In this document: positions 25,441 through 39,500 of the stretch, piece by piece
How the letters are laid out: every line of letters begins with the position of its first letter
How positions within the stretch are numbered: the first letter of the stretch is position 1
Source: Litoditis marina
Lineage: Eukaryota; Nematoda; Chromadorea; Rhabditida; Rhabditidae
Assembly: GCA_964036275.1 (NCBI GenBank)
Contig: CAXIWQ010000012.1
Span: forward strand, 105,433 to 169,432
Direction of reading: 5' to 3'
Length of the DNA: 64,000 nucleotides
Translations under genes and position numbers: made by a program
Notes under the pieces: generated by a model
The model's input: only the letters and a program-made list of their open reading frames with translations
Databases searched by the model: none
What the model was told of the DNA's origin: nothing

Positions 25441-28400
25441 TTGCAGTTACAGAGAACAGTTCATAAGGCTATCAAATCTGTTGCTCCCAGCTACAAAAAC
25501 TTAATACAACTATCTTTCCTGTGGTGCACAACCAGAAAGTACGAATTAACGCGGTTATTGACTCTGTGGCTTGCAGCTACAAAAAAAGCTTATACGGCTA
25601 CCAAGTGTGTTGCTCACAGCTACAAGAACCTAAGACGACTTTATATTCTGTGGCGCACAGCCACAAAAGACAAATTAACGCGGTTATTGACTCTTTGCCT
25701 TGCAGCTACAGAAAAAAGTTTATACGGCTATCAAGTCTGTTGCTCCCAGCTACAAAAACCTAATACGACTATCTATTCTGTGGTGCACAACCACAAAGTA
25801 CGAATTGACGCGGTTATTGACTCTGTGGCTTGCAGCTACAGAAAAAAAGCTTATACGGCTATCAAGTGTGTTGCTCCCAGCTACAAAAACCTAATACGAC
25901 AATCTATTCTGTGGCGCACAGCCACAAAAGACAAATTAACGCGGTTATTGACTCTTTGGCTTGCAGCTACAGAAAAAAGTTTACACGGCTATCAAGTCTG
26001 TTGCTCCCAGCTACAAAAACCTGATACGACAATCTATTCTGTGGCGCACAGCCACAAAATACGAATTAACGCGGTTATTGACTCTTTGCCTTGCAGCTAC
26101 AGAAAAAAAAATCATACGGCTATCAAGTCTGTTGCTCCCAGCTACAAAAACCTAATACGACTTTATATTCTGTGGCGCACAGCCACAAAAGACAAATTAA
26201 CGCGGTTATTGACTCTTTGCCTTGCAGCTACAGAAAAAAGTTTATACGGCTATCAAGTCTGTTGCTCCCAGCTACAAAAACCTAATACGACTATCTATTC
26301 TGTGGCGCACAGCCACGAAATATGAATTAACGCGGTTATCGACTCTTTGGCTTGCAGCTACAGAAAAAAGTTTACACGGCTATCAAGTCTGTTGCTCCCA
26401 GCTACAAAAACCTAATACGACTATCTATTCTGTGGCGCACAGCCACGAAATATGAATTAACGCGGTTATCGACTCTTTGCCTTGCAGCTACAGAAAAAAG
26501 GTTTATACGGATATCAAGTCTGTTGCTCCCAGCTACAAGAAAATAATACGACTATCTATTCTGTGGCGCACAGCCACGAAATACGAATTAACGCGGTTAT
26601 TGACTCTTTGCCTTGTAGCTACAGAAAAAAAAATCATACGGCTATCAAGTCTGTTGCTCCCAGCTACAAAAACCTAATACGACTTTATATTCTGTGGCGC
26701 ACAGCCACAAAAGACAAATTAACGCGGTTATCGACTCTTTGGCTTGCAGCTACAGAAAAAAGTTTACACGGCTATCAAGTCTGTTGCTCCCAGCTACAAA
26801 AACCTTATACGACAATCTATTCTGTGGTGCACAACCACAAAGTACGAAATAACGCTGTTATCGAATCGTTGGCTTGCAGTTACAGAGAACAGTTCATAAG
26901 GCTATCAAATCTGTTGCTCCCAGCTACAAAAACTTAATACAACTATCTTTCCTGTGGTGCACAACCAGAAAGTACGAATTAACGCGGTTATTGACTCTGT
27001 GGCTTGCAGCTACAAAAAAAGCTTATACGGCTACCAAGTGTGTTGCTCACAGCTACAAGAACCTAAGACGACTTTATATTCTGTGGCGCACAGCCACAAA
27101 AGACAAATTAACGCGGTTATTGACTCTTTGCCTTGCAGCTACAGAAAAAAGTTTATACGGCTATCAAGTCTGTTGCTCCCAGCTACAAAAACCTAATACG
27201 ACTATCTATTCTGTGGTGCACAACCACAAAGTACGAATTGACGCGGTTATTGACTCTGTGGCTTGCAGCTACAGAAAAAAAGCTTATACGGCTATCAAGT
27301 GTGTTGCTCCCAGCTACAAAAACCTAATACGACAATCTATTCTGTGGCGCACAGCCACAAAAGACAAATTAACGCGGTTATTGACTCTTTGGCTTGCAGC
27401 TACAGAAAAAAGTTTACACGGCTATCAAGTCTGTTGCTCCCAGCTACAAAAACCTGATACGACAATCTATTCTGTGGCGCACAGCCACAAAATACGAATT
27501 AACGCGGTTATTGACTCTTTGCCTTGCAGCTACAGAAAAAAAAATCATACGGCTATCAAGTCTGTTGCTCCCAGCTACAAAAACCTAATACGACTTTATA
27601 TTCTGTGGCGCACAGCCACAAAAGACAAATTAACGCGGTTATTGACTCTTTGCCTTGCAGCTACAGAAAAAAGTTTATACGGCTATCAAGTCTGTTGCTC
27701 CCAGCTACAAAAACCTAATACGACTATCTATTCTGTGGCGCACAGCCACGAAATATGAATTAACGCGGTTATCGACTCTTTGGCTTGCAGCTACAGAAAA
27801 AAGTTTACACGGCTATCAAGTCTGTTGCTCCCAGCTACAAAAACCTAATACGACTATCTATTCTGTGGCGCACAGCCACGAAATATGAATTAACGCGGTT
27901 ATCGACTCTTTGCCTTGCAGCTACAGAAAAAAGGTTTATACGGATATCAAGTCTGTTGCTCCCAGCTACAAGAAAATAATACGACTATCTATTCTGTGGC
28001 GCACAGCCACGAAATACGAATTAACGCGGTTATTGACTCTTTGCCTTGTAGCTACAGAAAAAAAAATCATACGGCTATCAAGTCTGTTGCTCCCAGCTAC
28101 AAAAACCTAATACGACTTTATATTCTGTGGCGCACAGCCACAAAAGACAAATTAACGCGGTTATCGACTCTTTGGCTTGCAGCTACAGAAAAAAGTTTAC
28201 ACGGCTATCAAGTCTGTTGCTCCCAGCTACAAAAACCTTATACGACAATCTATTCTGTGGTGCACAACCACAAAGTACGAAATAACGCTGTTATCGAATC
28301 GTTGGCTTGCAGTTACAGAGAACAGTTCATAAGGCTATCAAATCTGTTGCTCCCAGCTACAAAAACTTAATACAACTATCTTTCCTGTGGTGCACAACCA

Positions 28401-28739
28401 GAAAGTACGAATTAACGCGGTTATTGACTCTGTGGCTTGCAGCTACAAAAAAAGCTTATACGGCTACCAAGTGTGTTGCTCACAGCTACAAGAACCTAAG
28501 ACGACTTTATATTCTGTGGCGCACAGCCACAAAAGACAAATTAACGCGGTTATTGACTCTTTGCCTTGCAGCTACAGAAAAAAGTTTATACGGCTATCAA
28601 GTATGTTGCTCCCAGCTACAAAAACCTAACACGACTATCTATTCTGTGGTGCACAACCACAAAGTACGAATTGACGCGGTTATTGACTCTGTGGCTTGCA
28701 GCTACAGAAAAAAGCTTATACGGCTATCAAGTGTGTTGC
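25441..28739 (+). repeat. Eleven-monomer higher-order repeat, tandem copies (1433 bp)
   Basis: 25441-26873 and 26874-28306 are nearly identical at an offset of exactly 1433 bp, and a third copy starts at 28307 and diverges further along. The hallmark is the string GTTCATAAGGC, CTATCTTTCCTGTGGTGC, then AAAAAAAGCTTATACGGCTACC. The same unit start is seen at 9944, 11374, 16584 and 18018, with offsets of 1430 and 1434 between neighbours. Confidence 0.85.
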
Positions 28740-31700
28740 TCCCAGCTACAAAAACCTAATACGACAATCTATTCTGTGGCGCACAGCCACAAAAGACAAA
28801 TTAACGCGGTTATTGACTCTTTGGCTTGCAGCTACAGAAAAAAGTTTACACGGCTATCAAGTCTGTTGCTCCCAGCTACAAAAACCTGATACGACAATCT
28901 ATTCTGTGGCGCACAGCCACAAAATACGAATTAACGCGGTTATTGACTCTTTGCCTTGCAGCTACAGAAAAAAAATCATACGGCTATCAAGTCTGTTGCT
29001 CCCAGCTACAAAAACCTAATACGACTGAATATTCTGTGGCGCACAGCCACAAAAGACGAATTAACGCGGTTATTGACTCTTTTCCTTGCAGCTACAGAAA
29101 AAAAAGGTTTATACGGCTATCAAGTCTGTTGCTCCCAGCTACAAAAACCTTATACGACAATCTATTCTGTGGTGCACAACCACAAAGTACGAATTAACGC
29201 TGTTATCGAATCTTTGGCTTGTAGTTACAGAGAACAGTTCACACGGCTATCAAATCTGTTGCTCCCAGCTACAAAAACTTAATACAACTATCTTTCCTGT
29301 GGTGCACAACCAGAAAGTACGAATTAACGCGGTTATTGACTCTGTGGCTTGCAGCTACAAAAAAAGCTTATACGGCTACCAAGTGTGTTGCTCACAGCTA
29401 CAAGAACCTAAGACGACTATATATTCTGTGGCGCACAGCCACAAAAAACAAATTAACGCGGTTATTGACTCTTTGCCTTGCAGCTACAGAGAACAGTTCA
29501 TACGGCTATCAAATCTATTGCTCCCAGCTACAAAAACCTAATACGACAATCTATTATGTGGCGCACAGCCAAAAAATACGAATTAACGCGGTTATTGACT
29601 CTTTGCCTTGCAGCTACAGAAAAAAAATCATACGGCTATCAAGTCTGTTGCTCCCAGCTACAAAAACCTAATACGACTTTATATTCTGTGGCACACAGCC
29701 ACAAAAGACAAATTAACGCGGTTATTGACTCTTTGCCTTGCAGCTACAGAAAAAAAAATCATACGGCTATCAAGTCTGTTGCTCCCAGCTACAAAAACCT
29801 AATACGACTTTATATTCTGTGGCGCACAGCCACAAAAGACAAATTAACGCGGTTATCGACTCTTTGGCTTGCAGCTACAGAAAAAAGTTTACACGGCTAT
29901 CAAGTCTGTTGCTCCCAGCTACAAAAACCTAATACGACAATCTATTCTGTGGCGCACAGCCACAAAATACGAATTAACGCGGTTATTGACTCTTTGCCTT
30001 GCAGCTACAGAAAAAAGTTTACACGGCTATCAAGTCTGTTGCTCCCAGCTACAAAAACCTAATACGACTTTATATTCTCTGGCACACAGCCACAAAAGAC
30101 AAATTAACGCGGTTATTGACTCTTTGCCTTGCAGCTACAAAAAAAAGTTTATACGGCTATCAAGTCTGTTGCTCCCAGCTACAAAAACCTAAGACGACTT
30201 TATATTCTGTGGCACACAGCCACAAAAGACAAATTAACGCGGTTATTGACTTTTTGCCTTGCAGCTACAGAAAAAAGTTTATACGGCTATCAAGTCTGTT
30301 GCTCCCAGCTACAAAAACCTAATACGACTATCTATTCTGTGGTGCACAACCACAAAGTACGAATTGACGCGGTTATCGACTCTTTGGCTTGCAGCTACAG
30401 AAAAAAGCTTATACGGCTATCAAGTGTGTTGCTCCCAGCTACAAAAACCTAATACGACAATCTATTCTGTGGCGCACAGCCACAAAAGACAAATTAACGC
30501 GGTTATTGACTCTTTGGCTTGCAGCTACAGAAAAAAGTTTACACGGCTATCAAGTCTGTTGCTCCCAGCTACAAAAAGCTGATACGACAATCTATTCTGT
30601 GGCGCACAGCCACAAAATACGAATTAACGCGGTTATTGACTCTTTGCCTTGCAGCTACAGAAAAAAAAATCATACGGCTATCAAGTCTGTTGCTCCCAGC
30701 TACAAAAACCTAATACGACTGAATATTCTGTGGCGCACAGCCACAAAAGACGAATTAACGCGGTTATTGACTCTTTTCCTTGCAGCTACAGAAAAAAAGG
30801 TTTATACGGCTATCAAGTCTGTTGCTCCCAGCTACAAAAACCTTATACGACAATCTATTCTGTGGTGCAGAACCACAAAGTACGAATTAACGCTGTTATC
30901 GAATCTTTGGCTTGCAGTTACAGAGAACAGTTCACACGGCTATCAAATCTGTTGCTCCCAGCTACAAAAACTTAATACGACTTTATATTCTGTGGCACAC
31001 AGCCACAAAAGACAAATTAACGCGGTTATTGACTCTTTGCCTTGCAGCTACAGAAAAAAGTTTATACGGCTATCAAGTCTGTTGCTCCCAGCTACAAAAA
31101 CCTAATACGACTTTATATTCTGTGGCACACAGCCACAAAAGACAAATTAACGCGGTTATTGACTCTTTGCCTTGCAGCTACAGAAAAAAGTTTATACGGC
31201 TATCAAGTCTATTGCTCCCAGCTACAAAAACCTAATACGACTATCTATTCTGTGGCGCACAGCCACGAAATATGAATTAACGCGGTTATCGACTCTTTGG
31301 CTTGCAGCTACAGAAAAAAGTTTACACGGCTATCAAGTCTGTTGCTCCCAGCTACAAAAACCTAATACGACAATCTATTCTGTGGCGCACAGCCACAAAA
31401 TACGAATTAACGCGGTTATTGACTCTTTGCCTTGCAGCTACAGAAAAAAAAAATCATACGGCTATCAAGTCTGTTGCTCCCAGCTACAAAAACCTAATAC
31501 GACTGAATATTCTGTGGCGCACAGCCACAAAAGACGAATTAACGCGGTTATTGACTCTTTTCCTTGCAGCTACAGAAAAAAAGGTTTATACGGCTATCAA
31601 GTATGTTGCTCCCAGCTACAAGAAAGTAATACGACTATCTATTCTGTGGCGCACAGCCACGAAATACGAATTTACGCGGTTATCGACTCTTTGGCTTGCA

Positions 31701-34700
31701 GTCACAGAGAACAGTCCATACGGCTATCAAGGCTGTTGCTCCCAGCTACAAAAACCTAATACGACAATATATTCTGTGGCGCACAGCCACAAAAGACAAA
31801 TTAACGCGATTATTGACTCTTTGGCTTGCAGCTACAGAAAAAAGTTTACACGGCTATCAAGTCTGTTGCTCCCAGCTACAAAAACCTGATACGACAATCT
31901 ATTCTGTGGCGCACAGCCACAAAATACGAATTAACGCGGTTATTGACTCTTTGCCTTGCAGCTACAGAAAAAAAAATCATACGGCTATCAAGTCTGTTGC
32001 TCCCAGCTACAAAAACCTAATACGACTTTATATTCTGTGGCACACAGCCACAAAAGACAAATTAACGCGGTTATTGACTCTTTGCCTTGCAGCTACAGAA
32101 AAAAGTTTATACGGCTATCAAGTCTGTTGCTCCCAGCTACAAAAACCTAATACGACTTTATATTCTGTGGCACACAACCAGAAAGTACGAATTAACGCGG
32201 TTATTGACTCTGTGGCTTGCAGCTACAAAAAAAAGCTTATACGGCTACCAAGTGTGTTGCTCACAGCTACAAGTACCTAAGACGACTATATATTCTGTGG
32301 CGCACAGCCACAAAAAACAAATTAACGCGGTTATTGACTCTTTGCCTTGCAGCTACAGAGAACAGTTCATACGACTATCAAATCTATTGTTCCCAGCTAC
32401 AAAAACCTAATACGACTTTATATTCTGTGGCACACAGCCACAAAAGACAAATTAACGCGGTTATTGACTCTTTGCCTTGCAGCTACAGAAAAAAGTTTAT
32501 ACGGCTATCAAGTCTGTTGCTCCCAGCTACAAAAACCTAATACGACTATCTATTCTGTGGCACACAGCCACAAAAGACAAATTAACGCGGTTATTGACTC
32601 TTTGCCTTGCAGCTACAGAAAAAAGTTTATACGGCTATCAAGTCTGTTGCTCCCAGCTACAAAAACCTAATACGACTATCTATTCTGTGGCGCACAGCCA
32701 CGAAATATGAATTAACGCGGTTATCGACTCTTTGGCTTGCAGCTACAGAAAAAAGTTTACACGGCTATCAAGTCTGTTGCTCCCAGCTACAAAAACCTAA
32801 TACGACAATCTATTCTGTGGCGCACAGCCACAAAATACGAATTAACGCGGTTATTGACTCTTTGCCTTGCAGCTACAGAAAAAAGTTTACACGGCTATCA
32901 AGTCTGTTGCTCCCAGCTACAAAAACCTAATACGACTTTATATTCTGTGGCACACAGCCACAAAAGACAAATTAACGCGGTTATTGACTCTTTGCCTTGC
33001 AGCTACAGAAAAAAGGTTTATACGGCTATCAAGTATGTTGCTCCCAGCTACAAGAAAGTAATACGACTATCTATTCTGTGGCGCACAGCCACGAAATACG
33101 AATTTACGCGGTTATCGACTCTTTGGCTTGCAGTCACAGAGAACAGTCCATACGGCTATCAAGGCTGTTGCTCCCAGCTACAAAAACCTAATACGACAAT
33201 ATATTCTGTGGCGCACAGCCACAAAAGACAAATTAACACGGTTATTGACTCTTTGGCTTGCAGCTACAGAAAAAAGTTTACACGGCTATCAAGTCTGTTG
33301 CTCCCAGCTACAAAAACCTGATACGACAATCTATTCTGTGGCGCACAGCCACAAAATACGAATTAACGCGGTTATTGACTCTTTTCCTTGCAGCTACAGA
33401 AACAAAGGTTTATACGGCTATCAAGTATGTTGCTCCCAGCTACAAGAAAGTAATACGACTATCTATTCTGTGGCGCACAGCCACGAAATACGAATTTACG
33501 CGGTTATCGACTCTTTGGCTTGCAGTCACAGAGAACAGTCCATACGGCTATCAAGGCTGTTGCTCCCAGCTACAAAAACCTAATACGACAATATATTCTG
33601 TGGCGCACAGCCACAAAAGACAAATTAACAACGCGGTTATTGACTCTTTGGCTTGCAGCTACAGAAAAAAGTTTACACGGCTATCAAGTCTGTTGCTCCC
33701 AGCTACAAAAACCTGATACGACAATCTATTCTGTGGCGCACAGCCACAAAATACGAATTAACGCGGTTATTGACTCTTTGCCTTGCAGCTACAGAAAAAA
33801 AAATCATACGGCTATCAAGTCTGTTGCTCCCAGCTACAAAAACCTAATACGACTTTATATTCTGTGGCGCACAGCCACAAAAGACAAATTAACGCGGTTA
33901 TTGACTCTTTGCCTTGCAGCTACAGAAAAAAGTTTATACGGCTATCAAGTCTGTTGCTCCCAGCTACAAAAACCTAATACGACTATCTATTATGTGGCGC
34001 ACAGCCACGAAATATGAATTAACGCGGTTATCGACTCTTTGGCTTGCAGCTACAGAAAAAAGTTTACACGGCTATCAAGTCTGTTGCTCCCAGCTACAAA
34101 AACCTAATACGACTATCTATTCTGTGGCGCACAGCCACGAAATATGAATTAACGCGGTTATCGACTCTTTGCCTTGCAGCTACAGAAAAAAGGTTTATAC
34201 GGATATCAAGTCTGTTGCTCCCAGCTACAAGAAAGTAATACGACTATCTATTCTGTGGCGCACAGCCACGAAATACGAATTAACGCGGTTATTGACTCTT
34301 TGCCTTGCAGCTACAGAAAAAAAAAATCATACGGCTATCAAGTCTGTTGCTCCCAGCTACAAAAACCTAATACGACTATCTATTCTGTGGCGCACAGCCA
34401 CGAAATATGAATTAACGCGGTTATCGACTCTTTGGCTTGCAGCTACAGAAAAAAAGTTTACACGGCTATCAAGTCTGTTGCTCCCAGCTACAAAAACCTA
34501 AACGACAATCTATTCTGTGGCGCACAGCCACAAAATACGAATTAACGCGGTTATTGACTCTTTGCCTTGCAGCTACAGAAAAAAAAATCATACGGCTATC
34601 AAGTCTGTTGCTCCCAGCTACAAAAACCTAATACGGCTGAATATTCTGTGGCGCACAGCCACAAAAGACGAATTAACGCGGTTACTGACTCTTTTCCTTG

Positions 34701-36559
34701 CAGCTACAGAAAAACAAGGTTTATACGGCTATCAAGTCTGTTGCTCCCAGCTACAAGAAAGTAATACGACTATCTATTCTGTGGCGCACAGCCACGAAAT
34801 ACGAATTTACGCGGTTATCGACTCTTTGGCTTGCAGTTACAGAGAACAGTTCATACGGCTATCAAGGCTGTTGATCCCAGCTACAAAAACCTAATACGAC
34901 AATCTATTCTGTGGCGCACAGCCACAAAATACGAATTAACGCTGTTATCGACTCTTTGGCTTGCAGTTACAGAGAACAGTTCATACGGCTATCAAATCTG
35001 TTGCTCCCAGCTACAAAAACTTAATACAACTATCTTTTCTGTGGTGCACAACCACAAAGTACGAATTAACGCGGTTATTGACTCATTGGCTTGCAGCTAC
35101 AGAAAAAAGTTTACACGGCTATCAAGTCTGTTGCTCCCAGCTACAAAAACCTAATACGACTTTATATTCTGTGGCGCACAGCCACAAAAGACAAATTAAC
35201 GCGGTTATTGACTCTTTGCCTTGCAGCTACAGAAAAAAAATCATACGGCTATCAAGTCTGTTGCTCCCAGCTACAAAAACCTAATACGGCTGAATATTCT
35301 GTGGCGCACAGCCACAAAAGACGAATTAACGCGGTTACTGACTCTTTTCCTTGCAGGTACAGAAAAACAAGGTTTATACGGCTATCAAGTCTGTTGCTCC
35401 CAGCTACAAGAAAGTAATACGACTATCTATTCTGTGGCGCACAGCCACGAAATACGAATTTACGCGGTTATCGACTCTTTGGCTTGCAGTTACAGAGAAC
35501 AGTTCATACGGCTATCAAGGCTGTTGCTCCCAGCTACAAAAACCTAATACGACAATCTATTCTGTGGCGCACAGCCACAAAATACGAATTAACGCTGTTA
35601 TCGACTCTTTGGCTTGCAGTTACAGAGAACAGTTCATACGGCTATCAAATCTGTTGCTCCCAGCTACAAAAACTTAATACAACTATCTTTTCTGTGGTGC
35701 ACAACCACAAAGTACGAATTAACGCGGTTATTGACTCATTGGCTTGCAGCTACAGAAAAAAGTTTACACGGCTATCAAGTCTGTTGCTCCCAGCTACAAA
35801 AACCTAATACGACTTTATATTCTGTGGCGCACAGCCACAAAAGACAAATTAACGCGGTTATTGACTCTTTGCCTTGCAGCTACAGAAAAAAGTTTATACG
35901 GCTATCAAGTCTGTTGCTCCCAGCTACAAAAACCTAATACGACTATCTATTCTGTGGCGCACAGCCACAAAATACGAATTAACGCTGTTATCGACTCTTT
36001 GGCTTGCAGTTACAGAGAACAGTTCATACGGCTATCAAATCTGTTGCTCCCAGCTACAAAAACTTAATACAACTATCTTTTCTGTGGTGCACAACCACAA
36101 AGTACGAATTAACGCGGTTATTGACTCATTGGCTTGCAGCTACAGAAAAAAGTTTACACGGCTATCAAGTCTGTTGCTCCCAGCTACAAAAACCTAATAC
36201 GACTTTATATTCTGTGGCGCACAGCCACAAAAGACAAATTAAACGCGGTTATTGACTCTTTGCCTTGCAGCTACAGAAAAAAGTTTATACGGCTATCAAG
36301 TCTGTTGCTCCCAGCTACAAAAACCTAATACGACTATCTATTCTGTGGCGCACAGCCACGAAATATGAATTAACGCGGTTATCGACTCTTTGGCTTGCAG
36401 CTACAGAAAAAAGTTTACACGGCTATCAAGTCTGTTGCTCCCAGCTACAAAAACCTAATACGACTATCTATTCTGTGGCGCACAGCCACGAAATATGAAT
36501 TAACGCGGTTATCGACTCTTTGCCTTGCAGCTACAGAAAAAGGTTTATACGGATATCAA

Positions 36560-39500
36560 GTCTGTTGCTCCCAGCTACAAGAAAGTAATACGACTATCTA
36601 TTCTGTGGCGCACAGCCACGAAATACGAATTAACGCGGTTATTGACTCTTTGCCTTGCAGCTACAGAAAAAAAAATCATACGGCTATCAAGTCTGTTGCT
36701 CCCAGCTACAAAAACCTAATACGACTTTATATTCTGTGGCGCACAGCCACAAAAGACAAATTAACGCGGTTATCGACTCTTTGGCTGGCAGCTACAGAAA
36801 AAAGTTTACACGGCTATCAAGTCTGTTGCTCCCAGCTACAAAAACCTTATACGACAATCTATTCTGTGGTGCACAACCACAAAGTACGAATTAACGCTGT
36901 TATCGAATCTTTGGCTTACAGTTACAGAGAACAGTTCATAAGGCTATCAAATCTGTTGCTCCCAGCTACAAAAACTTAATACAACTATCTTTTCTGTGGT
37001 GCACAACCACAAAGTACGAATTAACGCGGTTATTGACTCTGTGGCTTGCAGCTACAAAAAAAGCTTATACGGCTACCAAGTGTGTTGCTCACAGCTACAA
37101 GAACCTAAGACGACTTTATATTCTGTGGCGCACAGCCACAAAAGACAAATTAACGCGGTTATTGACTCTTTGCCTTGCAGCTACAGAAAAAAGTTTATAC
37201 GGATATCAAGTCTGTTGCTCCCAGCTACAAAAACCTAATACGACTATCTATTCTGTGGCGCACAGCCACAAAATACGAATTAACGCTGTTATCGACTATT
37301 TGGCTTGCAGTTACAGAGAACAGTTCATACGGCTATCAAATCTGTTGCTCCCAGCTACAAAAACTTAATACAACTATCTTTTCTGTGGTGCACAACCACA
37401 AAGTACGAATTAACGCGGTTATTGACTCATTGGCTTGCAGCTACAGAAAAAAGTTTACACGGCTATCAAGTCTGTTGCTCCCAGCTACAAAAACCTAATA
37501 CGACTTTATATTCTGTGGCGCACAGCCACAAAAGACAAATTAAACGCGGTTATTGACTCTTTGCCTTGCAGCTACAGAAAAAAGTTTATACGGCTATCAA
37601 GTCTGTTGCTCCCAGCTACAAAAACCTAATACGACTATCTATTCTGTGGCGCACAGCCACGAAATATGAATTAACGCGGTTATCGACTCTTTGGCTTGCA
37701 GCTACAGAAAAAAGTTTACACGGCTATCAAGTCTGTTGCTCCCAGCTACAAAAACCTAATACGACTATCTATTCTGTGGCGCACAGCCACGAAATATGAA
37801 TTAACGCGGTTATCGACTCTTTGCCTTGCAGCTACAGAAAAAAGGTTTATACGGATATCAAGTCTGTTGCTCCCAGCTACAAGAAAGTAATACGACTATC
37901 TATTCTGTGGCGCACAGCCACGAAATACGAATTAACGCGGTTATTGACTCTTTGCCTTGCAGCTACAGAAAAAAAAATCATACGGCTATCAAGTCTGTTG
38001 CTCCCAGCTACAAAAACCTAATACGACTTTATATTCTGTGGCGCACAGCCACAAAAGACAAATTAACGCGGTTATCGACTCTTTGGCTTGCAGCTACAGA
38101 AAAAAGTTTACACGGCTATCAAGTCTGTTGCTCCCAGCTACAAAAACCTTATACGACAATCTATTCTGTGGTGCACAACCACAAAGTACGAATTAACGCT
38201 GTTATCGAATCTTTGGCTTACAGTTACAGAGAACAGTTCATAAGGCTATCAAATCTGTTGCTCCCAGCTACAAAAACTTAATACAACTATCTTTTCTGTG
38301 GTGCACAACCACAAAGTACGAATTAACGCGGTTATTGACTCTGTGGCTTGCAGCTACAAAAAAAGCTTATACGGCTACCAAGTGTGTTGCTCACAGCTAC
38401 AAGAACCTAAGACGACTTTATATTCTGTGGCGCACAGCCACAAAAGACAAATTAACGCGGTTATCGACTCTTTGGCTTGCAGCTACAGAGAACAGTTCAT
38501 ACGGCTATCAAATCTATTGCTCCCAGCTACAAAAACCTAATACGACAATCTATTATGTGGCGCACAGCCAAAAAATACGAATTAACGCGGTTATTGACTC
38601 TTTGCCTTGCAGCTACAGAAAAAAAATCATACGGCTATCAAGTCTGTTGCTCCCAGCTACAAAAACCTAATACGACTGAATATTCTGTGGCGCACAGCCA
38701 CAAAAGACGAATTAACGCGGTTATTGACTCTTTTCCTTGCAGCTACAGAAAAAAAGGTTTATACGGCTATCAAGTCTGTTGCTCCCAGCTACAAAAACCT
38801 TATACGACAATCTATTCTGTGGTGCACAACCACAAAGTACGAATTAACGCTGTTATCGAATCTTTGGCTTGCAGTTACAGAGAACAGTTCACACGGCTAT
38901 CAAATCTGTTGCTCCCAGCTACAAAAACTTAATACGACAATCTATTCTGTGGCGCACAGCCACAAAATACGAATTAACGCGGTTATTGACTCTTTGCCTT
39001 GCAGCTACAGAAAAAAGTGTATACGGCTATCAAGTATGTTGCTCCCAGCTACAAAAACCTAATACGACTATCTATTCTGTGGTGCACAACCACAAAGTAC
39101 GAATTGACGCGGTTATTGACTCTGTGGCTTGCAGCTACAGAAAAAAGCTTATACGGCTATCAAGTGTGTTGCTCCCAGCTACAAAAACCTAATACGACAA
39201 TCTATTCTGTGGCGCACAGCCACAAAAGACAAATTAACGCGGTTATTGACTCTTTGGCTTGCAGCTACAGAAAAAAGTTTACACGGCTATCAAGTCTGTT
39301 GCTCCCAGCTACAAAAACCTGATACGACAATCTATTCTGTGTCGCACAGCCACAAAATACGAATTAACGCGGTTATTGACTCTTTGCCTTGCAGCTACAG
39401 AAAAAAAATCATACGGCTATCAAGTCTGTTGCTCCCAGCTACAAAAACCTAATACGACTGAATATTCTGTGGCGCACAGCCACAAAAGACGAATTAACGC

